Position numbers and translations under genes: made by a program
Notes under the pieces: model-generated
Database searches by the model: none
What the model saw: only the letters and a program-made list of their open reading frames with translations
Told to the model about the DNA's origin: nothing
From: Trichomonas tenax
Taxonomy: Eukaryota > Parabasalia > Trichomonadida > Trichomonadidae
Reading direction: 5' to 3'
Assembly: GCA_023091735.1 (NCBI GenBank)
Contig: JALKBU010000099.1
Location: 1-64,000, forward strand
DNA length: 64,000 nt
Shown here: one piece after another, positions 9,297 to 20,689 of the stretch
Layout: the number at the start of each line of letters is the position of its first letter
Position numbering within the stretch: the first letter of the stretch is position 1

Positions 9297-11006
9297 TTAT
9301 CTACAGTGGACATTCAACTGTTGAAGTCGCATCTTTTGATGCAATTCATGACGTTGTTCATATGCATTTGGTTCTGGGGTGAATGGATAATGTTTATATG
9401 TGATGTTGAATACTACATCATCTGATTTAATATCATAATAATCTAATGCCCAAAATGTGATGTTGTGATCTCCACTTGTGAAATTATTTTCGATTTTAAT
9501 CTTTAATGCATCCTGGTGATATGATTCATCTTCGATTGTATAATTTTTATAATTATGTTTATCACCGTTATCGATTTTGTAATATATTTTAATAGTTTCA
9601 TTAGGACCAATATCTCGATATGTTATATTGCCTCGAATAAACTTATCTCTGAAACTTATATAATTGTTTTTGAACAATGATACATTAATTTGCGGGGGAT
9701 TTGATTTGATTGTTAGATTATAATTTTTCTCAATTTCTAAGTTAAATTGATTAAAAACTTTGACATTAATTGTATAATTTCCAATGTCAAGATTACTAAC
9801 ATCAGAATGAATGATATTAAGACCATTTTGAACGTCTCTATTCAGTATTTCATAATCTGTTCCAAGAATCGAAAAATTGAAATTAAGGATTTCATTTGTT
9901 TCAATATTGGCTGTAAAATTTAATTTAAATTCTTCAGAAGACTTGAAAAAGAAAGTTAATTTTGGATCTTGAAATTGAACTGTTGGAGTTTTTACAACAA
10001 TAAAATTCTTTGTTATTTTTGTAGATTCATATTTTCCGTCAGAAGCCCAAATTGTCATTTTGTGATTACCCAATGATAATGAGTTAATTTCCCTGTTAAT
10101 TTGTTGAGTTGAGTCTGCTGTTAAATCAATATTTGTTTTATATGTTGTTGAAGAATTTCCGTCAATAGAATAGATAAGTGTTCCAGTTCCTGTTTTATCA
10201 ATATCTGATACTTTTACAAATAAGCTGATTGATTGATCTGGTTTTACATACTGTTGATCAATGCCTGAATTTTGGACAAATTCAACTGTTGGAGGGTTAT
10301 ATTTGAACGTAAATTTAGAAGTGAATGTGTGCTGAATATAACCAATTTTTGTTATAACAAAAATAATTACTTGGTGGCTTCCTTCTTTAAAGTCATCAGG
10401 AAAAGTGTACGAGTACTGAACAGTTTGAGTAGAAGACACTTGAATTTGTTGTATAGGATTTGGATCATCCAAAGCTATTACAACTGTGCATGGGTTTATT
10501 GGACTTGCTTTTACATATTTACTGATAACCGCCGCTTTATCAATGTTATGGTAATATACGGATTTATCAGAATAAATAGTTTCTTCTAATGCGATTTTAT
10601 TTGTTTTTGGTTTTATTGCTTCAGAAAATCTTTTAAATGTTATTTCAGATGAATCATCTGTGAGATTGAATATACTGAATGTTTGATACCGAGTGAGATC
10701 AATACGAATTCGAGATTTAGATCCATTAATCTCAATCAATTGTAAATTCTTATCAAAATTAACAAATTTTGTTGGAACGATTATATGTTCATCGACAGTA
10801 ACGTTTTTAGGTTCTGGTGATTGATTGATGTATGTGAATGTTTTTGAATAATTGTCGAGATTTTGATGAATATATAAATTGTCGAAAAACTTTGATTCTG
10901 TGTCTTCAAAGTCGATCGTAAAAGATTCATTGCCAACATTTATAACGTGAGAAACTTTCACAACATCTTTTGGAAAAGAATTTAACAAAGAAAAAAGAAA
11001 ACTCAT
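9297..11006 (-). CDS. Ig/cadherin-like repeat protein, probably surface or secreted
   Basis: A 569-residue frame starting at ATG. The N-terminus has a short hydrophobic stretch (MSFLFSLLNSF) that could be a weak or truncated signal peptide. Residues 1-133 are unique to this gene; residues about 134-430 are identical to the gene at 3649-5706; the last Ig-like repeat (INVSLFKNNYISFRDKF onward) is again unique. It ends in a charged tail, NAYEQRHELHQKMRLQQ, with no membrane segment, so it may be secreted or truncated relative to full-length family members. N-glycosylation sequons are frequent. An inverted repeat with a central hairpin begins 22 bp upstream of the start codon and may have displaced the native promoter. 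Confidence 0.7.
   Translation of the reverse strand: MSFLFSLLNSFPKDVVKVSHVINVGNESFTIDFEDTESKFFDNLYIHQNLDNYSKTFTYINQSPEPKNVTVDEHIIVPTKFVNFDKNLQLIEINGSKSRIRIDLTRYQTFSIFNLTDDSSEITFKRFSEAIKPKTNKIALEETIYSDKSVYYHNIDKAAVISKYVKASPINPCTVVIALDDPNPIQQIQVSSTQTVQYSYTFPDDFKEGSHQVIIFVITKIGYIQHTFTSKFTFKYNPPTVEFVQNSGIDQQYVKPDQSISLFVKVSDIDKTGTGTLIYSIDGNSSTTYKTNIDLTADSTQQINREINSLSLGNHKMTIWASDGKYESTKITKNFIVVKTPTVQFQDPKLTFFFKSSEEFKLNFTANIETNEILNFNFSILGTDYEILNRDVQNGLNIIHSDVSNLDIGNYTINVKVFNQFNLEIEKNYNLTIKSNPPQINVSLFKNNYISFRDKFIRGNITYRDIGPNETIKIYYKIDNGDKHNYKNYTIEDESYHQDALKIKIENNFTSGDHNITFWALDYYDIKSDDVVFNITYKHYPFTPEPNAYEQRHELHQKMRLQQLNVHCR
9720..10606 (-). repeat. 887-bp block identical to 4081-4967
   Basis: Second copy of the identical block, same orientation. 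Flanking codons differ: PKTNKIALEE here, PETNKIALEE in the other gene. Confidence 0.9.
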
Positions 11007-11028
11007 TAAATTTAAAAACGATTTTTTT

Positions 11029-11301
11029 GATTCAATCGAGTGCTGGATAAATCCAACTAACGTGTTTTGTAAAGTGTCAGATTTTTGACGTGTAATTGTT
11101 GTAAAGTGTCAGATTTGTTAGAACTCGAGAGCCATCTTAGTATCGTGAAGGCCGCGCATGCCTTCACGCACTTTCCAAGCTCTGTCTAGATGACCCATTG
11201 CAAAATGATACTTTTTGTAAGCTGTGCACCAACTCTATTTCTGACAAATCTGACTCTTTACAAAACACGTTAGTTGGATTTGTCCAGCACTCGATTCAAT
11301 C
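11029..11301. repeat. Short inverted repeat with a central 9-bp hairpin
   Basis: The left arm 11029-11088 (GAGTGCTGGATAAATCCAAC, then ACGTGTTTTGTAAAGTGTC) is the reverse complement of the right arm 11240-11301 with few mismatches. A second partial left unit, GTAAAGTGTCAGATTTGTTA, lies at 11101-11120. The centre has a perfect hairpin CGTGAAGGC-CGCGCAT-GCCTTCACG at 11144-11168. Total span is about 270 bp, MITE-like in size. Confidence 0.75.
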
Positions 11302-11377
11302 GATTCAATATTCATATCTATGTATGCTAGTGCTATTTTTATCTTCGATGTCACTTTTTGGATTTTTTCCCTTAAAT

Positions 11378-12434
11378 TTTTTTTCTCGTTTACTCTTTTG
11401 AGTTTTGCGATTTTTAACGAGTGACCCCTATAGATCAGATCTGATAAAACATTTACGTGCCTTTCTGGGGTTCTGTTTACAGCGGTATCAATAATATCTC
11501 TGCAAACAAAGACCAAGCCGCTAATCCAATATGATTTTGCTTAAACAAACACTATCTTGCATTGGAAGATGATGGAAGCTCTTCTCTTATTTTATCTATT
11601 GTAGGTATAACTGCATGTTAATAATATAGATGTGGCCTATATTAAATCTCAGAATTTATCAATATATTCACAAAATCAATTATAATTAATGCATTCATAA
11701 AAAATGTGATTATAGATTATTATTTTAAGAATCTGAGACTTTGTTTTTGTATTTTTAAAAAAGAAATAATTTAACTTATTTAGTATTTCCATATATTTTA
11801 ATAAGAAATTGGTGCTTTTCAGGAGTGCTGAGTATGTGAATAGCATTTGCTTGTCTATTTAACTTGAGGATCTCCATGCCTCAATGAGATTTGGCGAATT
11901 TTGACATGTAAAATAACGAAAGTCAATATTTTTAACACTTGTTATCTGATATTTGTCATGTAAAGTCAAAAATTTGATATGTAATGTTACCAATGAGAAA
12001 ATTTTGTGTGAATTTGAGGTAGCATAACGTTAGGTATGCTCGATGTATGAGCAAAATTTATTCGCAACTCCTTAACAAATTGTTCATGAGCAAAGGAATG
12101 CCGTTTGACTCCTGCGCGTAGCGTATTTTTTCTTTTCTATTTTTTTGATTTTTCGATTGGAACTCTCGCAAAAATAAGCGAGCGAACGCTATAATAATGA
12201 GATGTATTTGTTATAATCATCAAAGAGATTCATAACAGAAGCCCATTAATGATTTGTAATGTGTTTCTGTTTGTAATAATGATTAAGTAATACCTTGCTA
12301 AGATCATGAAACAGATTGCACCACTAGAATCAGCACCCACAAAAAGCACGTAAATGTTTCATCAGATTCGTCCAGGAAGGGTGGTCACTCGTTAAAAATC
12401 GCAAAACTCCAAAGAGTAAACGAGAAAAAAAGTG
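11378..12434. repeat. Inverted-repeat pair spanning about 1.05 kb
   Basis: Positions 11378-11480 and 12326-12434 are imperfect reverse complements, sharing GCACGTAAATGTTT, CACTCGTTAAAAATCGCAAA and AGAGTAAACGAGAAAAAAA. The interior has no gene. It contains two copies of the motif TGWCATGTAAA (11902 and 11954) and a hairpin CTCGC-AAAAATAA-GCGAG near 12167. Confidence 0.65.
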
Positions 12435-14297
12435 GAGCCGATTTTTTCGCTCGAAAAATGAAAAACTTTTCAAGTAACTCGATATGAAAATAAATTCTAT
12501 TAATATATCACATATAAATTCATTAACCACTTTAATATTATACTGTTATCGCTCAAAATATAAAAGCATGAAATAAATTTCGTGCATTTTTAAGTCTTAT
12601 ATAAATATTTTGATTTATCATCATAATGCTGTTCTTAATCGATTAAAATTATATGATTATGAAATTACCGCGAAAAAAAGAATATCTCATATAGACAAAA
12701 AAATATCTCTTACACATAAAAGAATCCTCTCTGACTGACATTCAACTGCTTCTACGTGAAATACTCTGATTTCGTCTTTTTAAATGAATTTAAAGCAATG
12801 ATAATAAGAATTCCATTAAAATGAACTATAAACATATTTTGGAACAGTGTCAATTGATTAATCATGTTGAGTTTTATCTATTTTATTACATAAAATACTC
12901 GGTTTGCTGTTTTGATTTTGAAAGAAAACAAATTTCGAAATATCACAATGTTAATTATAGCTTTTTATAAGTGTAATTATCATTTCAATATATGTAAGTA
13001 GTTGATTTATTTTTCGAAGACTTGCAAATTAAATTTTATTCAAAAATCGAATTAACACCACTATAAAATTGATATTATAGCATTACACTAATATACAATG
13101 TATAACTCTATGTGTTTGATTTTTCTATATCACTTAACTTCACTTTTCTACATGATATAACCAAAATATTGTTGATTTATGCAATTTTATTAATATTTAA
13201 TGTGCATGATCATAAATATCAATATACTTCAAATATCTATATAATTTTACAATTGCAAAATAATCAAATTACTCATAATGAAGAAATTTGGAGAAGAATG
13301 ATTTTAAGGTTATAAATCATTATATATCTCGTGATGTAATAACTTTTTGAGAACAGACATTTGGATAGAGATTATAATATTGACAGCAAAAATGAGTTCA
13401 CTTATCAAACACAACAGATTTTGATTCTTACATGAAAAGATTAAAATTATTTTGGCCTGTAAAGGTTTTTATCGTTATTTATATCTTTGATACTGTTCAA
13501 TAGATTGATTATAGTGCAATAATATCTATGATAATCTTTGATATAACTTGTTAGGATCGAATTTTGTGCAATAGTTTCTAATAAAAATATATTATATAAA
13601 ACTTGTCAGACGCGTATTGTAACCCTTATAAATAAGCTAATTTTAATCTCTGGATTGACAACTATGCTTGAAAATAATCCAATGAATATATCAACAATAA
13701 AAACATGCTTTTAACTGAAGGAACGCATATTTAGCTCAAATAAATCGAATCATATGAGTAATAGCAGATAAAAACGAATAAATATCAAAAATTTTAAAAT
13801 TACTTACACTTTGAGATAGCATTTGCAATCTTTGCACATTTCACTGCAAACAGCTCAACAAAGATATATCATTTGTCGTATTCAATTATATAAAAATCCT
13901 AAGAAAAAGGAGGACAATTGCGGAAGTATCCAAAAAGATCACTTTTTGAGAAAGATATCTTTATATTCATTTAACACTATCTGTATATATTGCTGTTTTC
14001 ATGAGTATTCAGTCTATCATTCAAAAAGTAAAAACCCAAAATTAAAATATAAGTTTAGGCTAAAGAGAAATGCTGCGAAGGATATTGGATTTATAGTGTT
14101 GATGACAGTAATTGGTGATTAAAGAGGGGACTTCGTGTTAAAACGCCCTGAAAAACAGATTTTTTAAGAAAAGTTCAAAATTTTGCGGACATTTTTTTGA
14201 ATCATTCGTTTTCGTGCTGTACTCATTGCGGAGAGTATTTTTATGCGATTATTTGTTTTGAGAATCTGACACACATCGATTTTCAATGGGTGAGTGT
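12435..14297. other. Gene-free AT-rich spacer
   Basis: About 1.9 kb with only short, low-complexity open frames lacking ATG or initiator context. The sequence near 13830-14120 is open on the plus strand but opens at TTG and has no recognisable protein character. I see no RNA gene. Confidence 0.5.
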
Positions 14298-14313
14298 TCA
14301 TTTTTCATCAAGA
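14298..14313 (+). promoter_or_regulatory. Trichomonad initiator (Inr) and short leader
   Basis: TCATTTTTCATCAAGA directly precedes the ATG. The T. vaginalis initiator consensus is TCA(+1)Y(T/A), with leaders of roughly 5-20 nt. The predicted start at A14300 gives a 14-nt leader. Confidence 0.6.
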
Positions 14314-14793
14314 ATGTCTTTGAGCAGGGAACGCCAGGAGCTTAAAGAGAGGATGGGTGAGTACGGTTCTATCATACAGTTAGTGAGAAGAACACTCAGC
14401 GAGAAATGCGGAATTAAGTCATTTCCCGATTTAAGAAACTATCAGGACTGCGTAAAGAAGTGTTTGCACATTCCTACACATCGCATCGATTGGAGAACGA
14501 AGAAAGGAATCTATCTCTGGTTCTGCGAGAACTGGGAACAAATTTCAATCAACTTTGATAAGATCGAAAAATCATGGTCGAAATATTCACAAAAAGAAAA
14601 GAGAACTAACGAGAAAGTGCATTCTCCAGTAGTTTCCGATGAGAAGAAAGAAATAATAGTTAAGAATGAAGAAGATGTTATCTTGATTAGTGCCAAAAAG
14701 GAGGAAGAATCAAACCAAAGTGATTCGTTTGATGACCTTTTCAATATCTTAGACGATTTTGATATAGGATTTCCTTTAGCTGACATTTTTTAA
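14314..14793 (+). CDS. Unrecognised small trichomonad protein (paralogue of 21375-21850)
   Basis: The open frame extends back to a TTG at 14197, but the ATG at 14314 sits 14 nt behind an excellent initiator and gives a 159-residue protein. A conserved core at about residues 35-80 contains KSFPDLRNYQDCVKKCL, RIDWRTKKGIYLWF and ENWEQISINFDKIEKSW. The remainder is a charged linker and an acidic, Phe-rich C-terminus (DSFDDLFNILDDFDIGF). The broken paralogue at 21.4-21.9 kb has the same core and acidic tail. A basic/aromatic core plus acidic tail would suit a transcription-related protein, but no known domain is evident. Confidence 0.7.
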   Translation: MSLSRERQELKERMGEYGSIIQLVRRTLSEKCGIKSFPDLRNYQDCVKKCLHIPTHRIDWRTKKGIYLWFCENWEQISINFDKIEKSWSKYSQKEKRTNEKVHSPVVSDEKKEIIVKNEEDVILISAKKEEESNQSDSFDDLFNILDDFDIGFPLADIF

Positions 14794-15651
14794 GTGATAT
14801 TTTTTTTGCTTTTAGTTAAATATGGTTGTTTAGATTGATAATTTCAAATATACTTCTCTTTTTTTATTCAACTATTATATAGATAAGAACACATGTCATG
14901 TTTTTAAGATTGATATTAACAGTTTTTATTCAAATATCAATAACTCACATAAATCTATTGCAAATCTCAAGAAAAGCTATTTTTCGATGGTACCAACACT
15001 AAACTCAATAGTTTGGTAAATTGAATAATTATCGAAGCAAAAAATAGTGTTTGCGGTATAATTATTAAAGGAATTGTATTAAAAAGTAATGGAACGTTTA
15101 GTCATCAATACTATAATACCATATCAAGTGGATAAAATGTTGAACATTTTAAATTTGCGCCTCTTGTTTTTGTAATGATTGTCAGCATATTGGAAAAGTT
15201 GTGTTTAATGGTAAATATTTTGTTAAAAGTTGGAGCTCTTTAAAAAAATTTAGGAGGCTATAAACATTCTGTGTTATGATATGAGTATGAATGTTGTTCA
15301 ATTAAATTCGTCAAATAAAATATATGCCATTGATTGTTCTGAGGTAAATTGAAAAATATTGATTTTGAATAAATTTATTTCGTGAAAATGTGTGTGCAAA
15401 CTTCATCAGGTGCCTATTTATCGCACGAAAAGTTAAGTGCCGATACATTGTACTTTGATTAATGTCCGTTTCAAAAAGCAATGAAGAAATTGCTTTTTGA
15501 ATACTTAAATTAATCTGACAAGTAACGAAAATGATGTCATGTAAATTATCAAAACCCGTCATTTTACAAACAGATTTTCAAATGGTGCATTAATGTATTA
15601 GAAAAACAACATTTTATGATCTAAAATAGTGGAAAATCAATAACACAAAGC
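14794..15651. other. Spacer with no supported gene
   Basis: An 83-codon minus-strand frame at 15311-15562 has an ATG but no initiator, no homology I recognise and AT-driven composition; I do not call it. One TGTCATGTAAA motif lies at 15535-15545. Confidence 0.4.
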
Positions 15652-16275
15652 CTACTGAGTCCTCTTCAGCTTAGATACAATATTTTTAACAGAGAATCTC
15701 TCGCGTAAGGTATCATAAAGACCTTCGTCTTCGTTTCTTGTGACTCTCTTGACGGGGAATTTCCAGTCTGGTTTTCTATAAACAAAGGCGTGAGAGTGAA
15801 ATTCATCAAAGTCCTCAATTTCACCGAAATTGTCGGACTCTAATGAATCATCTATGAACGTACGCTTAAGTGGAGGCGGTCCTTGTGGTTTTGGAGAGTC
15901 CACTTTGCCATGAAAGCTGTGTGTATAAATTGAATCTGTTTGAACTGAACTAGATTGTCCAGAAACTAGGATGTCGCGTACAGAGGCTGTTTTTCTTGTT
16001 GATTTTATTGATGGCGCTTGTTTTGACTTGATTGAAGATTTTGATTTGAAATTTTTGTCCTCAGGATGCTGATGATGTGATGAGTATGAGTAATATTCGT
16101 CGGAATAGTACTCTTCATCATCTGATTTCGATATTGACTTCTTCGGAGAATTTAACGACTTTTTTGAAGATTTAATTGATGATTTCGATGTACTATGATG
16201 TTCAGCACTCGCAGTAGCCTTGGAGTTGAATGGTGTTCCCTTCCTAGACGAAATATTCTCAGAGCTGTTTAACAT
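15652..16275 (-). CDS. Serine/lysine-rich low-complexity protein
   Basis: Complete 207-residue frame from ATG. The first ~100 residues are a Ser/Lys-rich, probably disordered region with tyrosine-acidic clusters (DDEEYYSDEYYSYSS) and KSSIKS repeats. The second half is more ordered-looking, with ESDNFGEIEDFDEFHSHAF and a basic C-terminus (RERFSVKNIVSKLKRTQ). No known domain is recognised. GC content is clearly above the flanks, which supports coding. The upstream 0.9 kb holds diverged tandem repeats carrying the TGWCATGTAAA motif, so this gene is a candidate target of that motif. Confidence 0.7.
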   Translation of the reverse strand: MLNSSENISSRKGTPFNSKATASAEHHSTSKSSIKSSKKSLNSPKKSISKSDDEEYYSDEYYSYSSHHQHPEDKNFKSKSSIKSKQAPSIKSTRKTASVRDILVSGQSSSVQTDSIYTHSFHGKVDSPKPQGPPPLKRTFIDDSLESDNFGEIEDFDEFHSHAFVYRKPDWKFPVKRVTRNEDEGLYDTLRERFSVKNIVSKLKRTQ

Positions 16276-16435
16276 TTTGTTTTCTAAAAAAAATCAGTTA
16301 TTATCGTCCTTAAAAAAATTGAGTTTGTTAGAATTTTTTGAAATATGAAATCTACAATACATAGAAACGAAGGAAAACGCAAACAATTGTGGAAATGCCA
16401 AAAGCTGACAGGCGAATGCCAAGTAACTCATTTTT

Positions 16436-17150
16436 TGTCATGTAAATTTTTCTTGACGCATTTTAAGAAATTGCGAATTGGAGCTTCTAACCACTATTAT
16501 TTCAAAGCCCATATCCATCCATGATCACATCTGAAGAGATCTTTAATATATTCAAAAAATATTACCGATTTAGTATGGAATTCTGCGAGCTGGTGATCGA
16601 TATTGTCATGTACCGAAAGTTGTCACGAAAAAGTATTATTATCTGACATGTAAAGTTATCGGAATCTGTGGTTTTATGTGTCAAAATATTAATATTTTTG
16701 ACATGTAAAATCCTATAATCATTCAATTATGTATTAGTTTTTATTTCAAAATCGCGTCTGATGGGAAGAACTGGGGAATACATTGACACAGGTACCACGC
16801 ATGTTAGTAGCTAAACTCACAGATCTTCCTTTCATACGCCATCATTAAGAAATCAAAGATTTCCATTTCAGAATGCCTCTGAAGAGCAAAATTAATGTGT
16901 CACGAAAAAGCGGTATTATCTGACATGTAAACATGCGTATTTGACAAATAAATATTTACGTGTCATGCAATTATAAATGATTATTGGAAGAATGATATCC
17001 TATATTTGTTTAAATTTACTTTGAAAAGAAAAATTAAGTGCTTCATTGGCACTGGTAGCCAAGGTGCTAACAATCCAGTCCACAATTCTTCCTTTCAGAA
17101 GCATTCTGTAGAGTAAATCGCTGATTATTTCGAAAACCGAGTCTGAAAAA
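16436..17150. promoter_or_regulatory. Diverged tandem repeats carrying TGWCATGTAAA upstream of 15652-16275
   Basis: Exact motif copies lie at 16436, 16644, 16699 and 16921. Two units of roughly 290 bp can be aligned: each starts with GTCACGAAAAAG followed by TATTATCTGACATGTAAA and later has a CTTCCTTTCA block (near 16831 and 17088). The motif core ACATGT is palindromic, suggesting a dimeric DNA-binding protein (inference). Confidence 0.5.
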
Positions 17151-17966
17151 TATTACCTCACAAAAAACTCAAAATCAAGTGATGGCATTTATGGATTATC
17201 TTCATCTTTAGGAATACATTAATTCCATAAAGTTAGAAATAACAAAACTTTAATAACAAAATTAATCTCATCTGAATTTTGGTTTCTCATTAATAAAAAT
17301 GATCCGCCAAATGTGAGAATGATCGACCTTTGTTAAATAAACAGAACCATACGTAATTCAATATTGATTATCGGTGATTATTTCATGAAAATCAAATTAG
17401 GAATCAAAATTCGATAATTTTAGGATATTTAGCTGTTGTACAACCTAAAAGTCTATATTTTTGAATAAAAACAATAAAGCAGTTCAATTGTCCAAACTGA
17501 ATCGAATTTACAAATTTTCATTGGACAAAACATTATAAAGCATCGTAAGAAAGAGTTATATAGGTGAGAAAACGTTTAAAATTAAAATTTACAAATTAAA
17601 ATATGTTCTATATGATATATCATATATATTATTAAAAAAACAATAAAAAAGTGAAATTGAGGCGATGTCAAATCCAAAAAATAATCGTCACAACTTTCGA
17701 GTTTTCTGCGAAATATGAACCTGCGATCAAAGCTATGAAATATTGATTGGATTACTGTTAACTATTGATACTCTTAAAATTCTGAAATTGGGATTTTATT
17801 TTTGAATAGAATGACAGTGTATGAGTGTATCCTAATCGATCTGTTTAAGGTATTTCCACAAAAATTGAACCAAAAAGTCGAATTTTTTGAAATATATAAA
17901 ATGAAAAAACATCGAACATTTTACTACCAAACTGCACCGAATGACAAGCTGGGTTTAAGTCGAGTG

Positions 17967-18348
17967 TTATTCATTGAATGCGAGTAAGTTTTGGATGGAA
18001 ACCAAGAAACTGCAATAATTATCATCAATCATCTTGGCTGTTTTTTCTACAATATAGTTATCATCGTACCACTTCTCTTTCTTGGACCTTCTTTCCTGCT
18101 TCGTCTTTTTATAGGCAATATCATGATAATCAATAAGAACCGTATTCCAATGGTTCTTTTCATTATTTCCGTTTCTTACCGGTAAGTGCATTCCTTTCAG
18201 TCAAATTCTTGGCGATTTCTTTCCAAGATTTGTTCTTCTCGTTTATCACAATGCTCGCAAGCATTTTGTCTTCTTCTAGTGTGAATCGCATTCTCTTCTT
18301 CGTTTCCACCGGACTGCAGATGCAAGCACTCTCAGTCTCCGCCATCAT
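17967..18348 (-). pseudogene. Myb-like single-repeat gene broken by a frameshift
   Basis: From the ATG at 18348 the frame gives RFTLEEDKMLASIVINEKNK and SWKEIAKNL, a Myb-type first half, then stops after LTGKKRK at 18163. The expected C-terminal half follows in another frame: NNEKNHWNTVLIDYHDIAYK, then a basic region and a tail ending at 17967. A one- or two-base shift near 18170-18185 restores alignment with the usual Myb pattern, where a 'K-x-N-x-W' helix follows the 'TGK' turn. It could also be an assembly error. GC content is clearly gene-like. Confidence 0.55.
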
Positions 18349-20680
18349 AACAAAAAAAAAAAAATAACATTAAGAGTTTCTGCCAATATAAAATTGAGAG
18401 TGTCCTGACGGCCAGCGTCAACTTGCCATTTATTTGTTTATTTGTACGTACAAATAATCAAAATAAATAGAAACCTTAAAAATGTAAAGAGTGAACGTTA
18501 TTGATTATTTTCCCCTCAATATTAACATCAATTAAATCGCAAATTATATCTCGTATAGAGTATTTTTTTTTTTTAAAAAAAATTCAACAATTTTTTATTG
18601 CAAAAATAGATTTAACATTGAATGTAAAATTGATTTATAAGTGAAAAATTTGATTTCAATTTTTAGGAAAATGTTGTAAAATTTGAAAACGAACTATTTC
18701 AGTTATATTTAGCTATGGTAGTGTTAGAAGACCTTATTTTAAACTTATTTTATAAGTTTAATCTGCTGCTCAGAAAAATTTGAATTCAACGAACTAAAAT
18801 GTAATTTTATTTCTATTATATTCCAAAGATCAAGATGACAAATTCCTGTCAAAGTTTAAGAATATAAAAACAACTGTGATAATTTTATTCTACTCTTTTA
18901 ATAGATTTAAAATTTGATCTTGTCGAAGAATCAAAATGTGACAGTTATTAAAAAACTGTGAATTTTTTTATTATTGATTTTGATAGCCCTCAGTATATAG
19001 AACATGCGGCCAAAATAAATGTAACCAAAAAATTAATCAGAAGGCGATTTTTTCGTGTAAAAGTGGATAACAAATTAACCAGCAGATTGCTTTATCTATA
19101 CGAGGAGATAATATAGTTCAAATTTCGCATTTATTGTTGGTTAACCCTAAAAAATGATTACATGAATTATTATCATTGTGGTAACCATCACTCACATCCG
19201 CAGATGGTGTTCCAAATGGTAAGACATTACATTCCTTAAATATTTTCATTTTATATCATATTTATTGATTTAATCATGATTTTTCTCGGTAGTGAAAAGC
19301 TGCGGCCCTGGGCAACGTGATACAGTAGAGAAATTCCAAAATTCGAAGAATTCCAGATTAACTGTCATTTGCCACAATCAGATGTTGAAATATTTAAACA
19401 TTTAAGTGTAAACGCTAGATACGATATCAAAAGCCAACTCCTGCAAGTCTGAAGCTTAATTATTTTTTGGAATTTTTTTCTGCCGTCAGCCTGCCGGCAG
19501 TTTGCTGCGCGGCATTTTCCTTGAATTGTTCGAATAAACTGCTTTAATTCTTGATGAATTTTTCATTAAAATTACGATATTTTAAAAATGAAAAATAATC
19601 AGAAAAAATCATCTCGTAAATTAACGATATAACATGCCTAGACTGAAAATCGTTGAACTAATGGGTGAAGTTGTGAAACGGTACAGCTGTCAGATTTAAT
19701 TTTAATTTTTTGGAATATTATATGCAGTCATCTGATTCAATTCTAATCTTTGTATATAGTTAATATTTAGTAATCTTATAGCAAAATGATTGTCATTCAA
19801 AAAAGAAATTCTAAATTGAAATCATTCTCAATGTTAATCTCCAAAACTTATAAGAATATGAATGACTGTGTGCAACTAAAATAACTACAAAAGTCTGGTC
19901 AGATATGTTGTAAACTAATATTATGCTCAGGTTTGATATCTAATCACAGTATCAATTATTTTTAATTCATGAAATATTTCAAAAACCTTTTTTAAATGAC
20001 ATAAGATATATCACAGACTTTTAACACAACTTGTCCTGATCACTCTGTTAAATCGTCTATCTATTATTTAGACAACAAAACTTGTTTATTAAAGTTAGAT
20101 GGAGAAATGAAATATCCTTAAAATGTATAATTCAATTATAAACAGTGTAAAAATAGGCAATGTTTACAGATTAAGATTCGAAAAATCTTGTTCTGTAACA
20201 ATCATTAAGTTTGCCGCTTTATATATTGCGCAATTTTTCAAAAAAATGAATCGGATAAAAAAATTGTTGTTGCCACAAAAATATTATAATAATATAACTC
20301 CAAAGAGTTTTAATGATGGAAATCGATATTATTTAGTATGCTAGATCTAATGATGAAAGAAAAATCAAGACTTCAAATTAGGAATGATAAAACTGACACA
20401 ATTGATTCATTCTCGATTGCAACAGTGTTTATGATGTGATAATGCCAGAGAATTTCATAGAACATGAGAGAATAGGAATGACCTTACTGCATGGGGAAGG
20501 GAATTACATAAATTATTTCGAAATTACGACATTTGCAAGTTATTCATTCGAAAACTTTAAGTTTGTTTATGATACAATAACAGCAACCTAATACCCTTAT
20601 TGTCAGCTAAATCTCTATTATTATATACTCGATTATTTGTTTTGTGAAAAAAATATCAAATGATTTTTTAAATAGAAGGA
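18349..20680. other. 2.3-kb gene-free spacer
   Basis: Strongly AT-rich. The only compositional outlier is near 19486-19516, a GC-rich patch with the 10-bp palindrome CTGCCGGCAG followed by TTTGCTGCGCGGCA. Nothing else is supported. Confidence 0.45.
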
Positions 20681-20689
20681 AATAAATGA

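Noticed and set aside
12330..12530. 66-codon minus-strand frame
   Set aside because: It lies on the arm of an inverted repeat and has a mirrored counterpart there.
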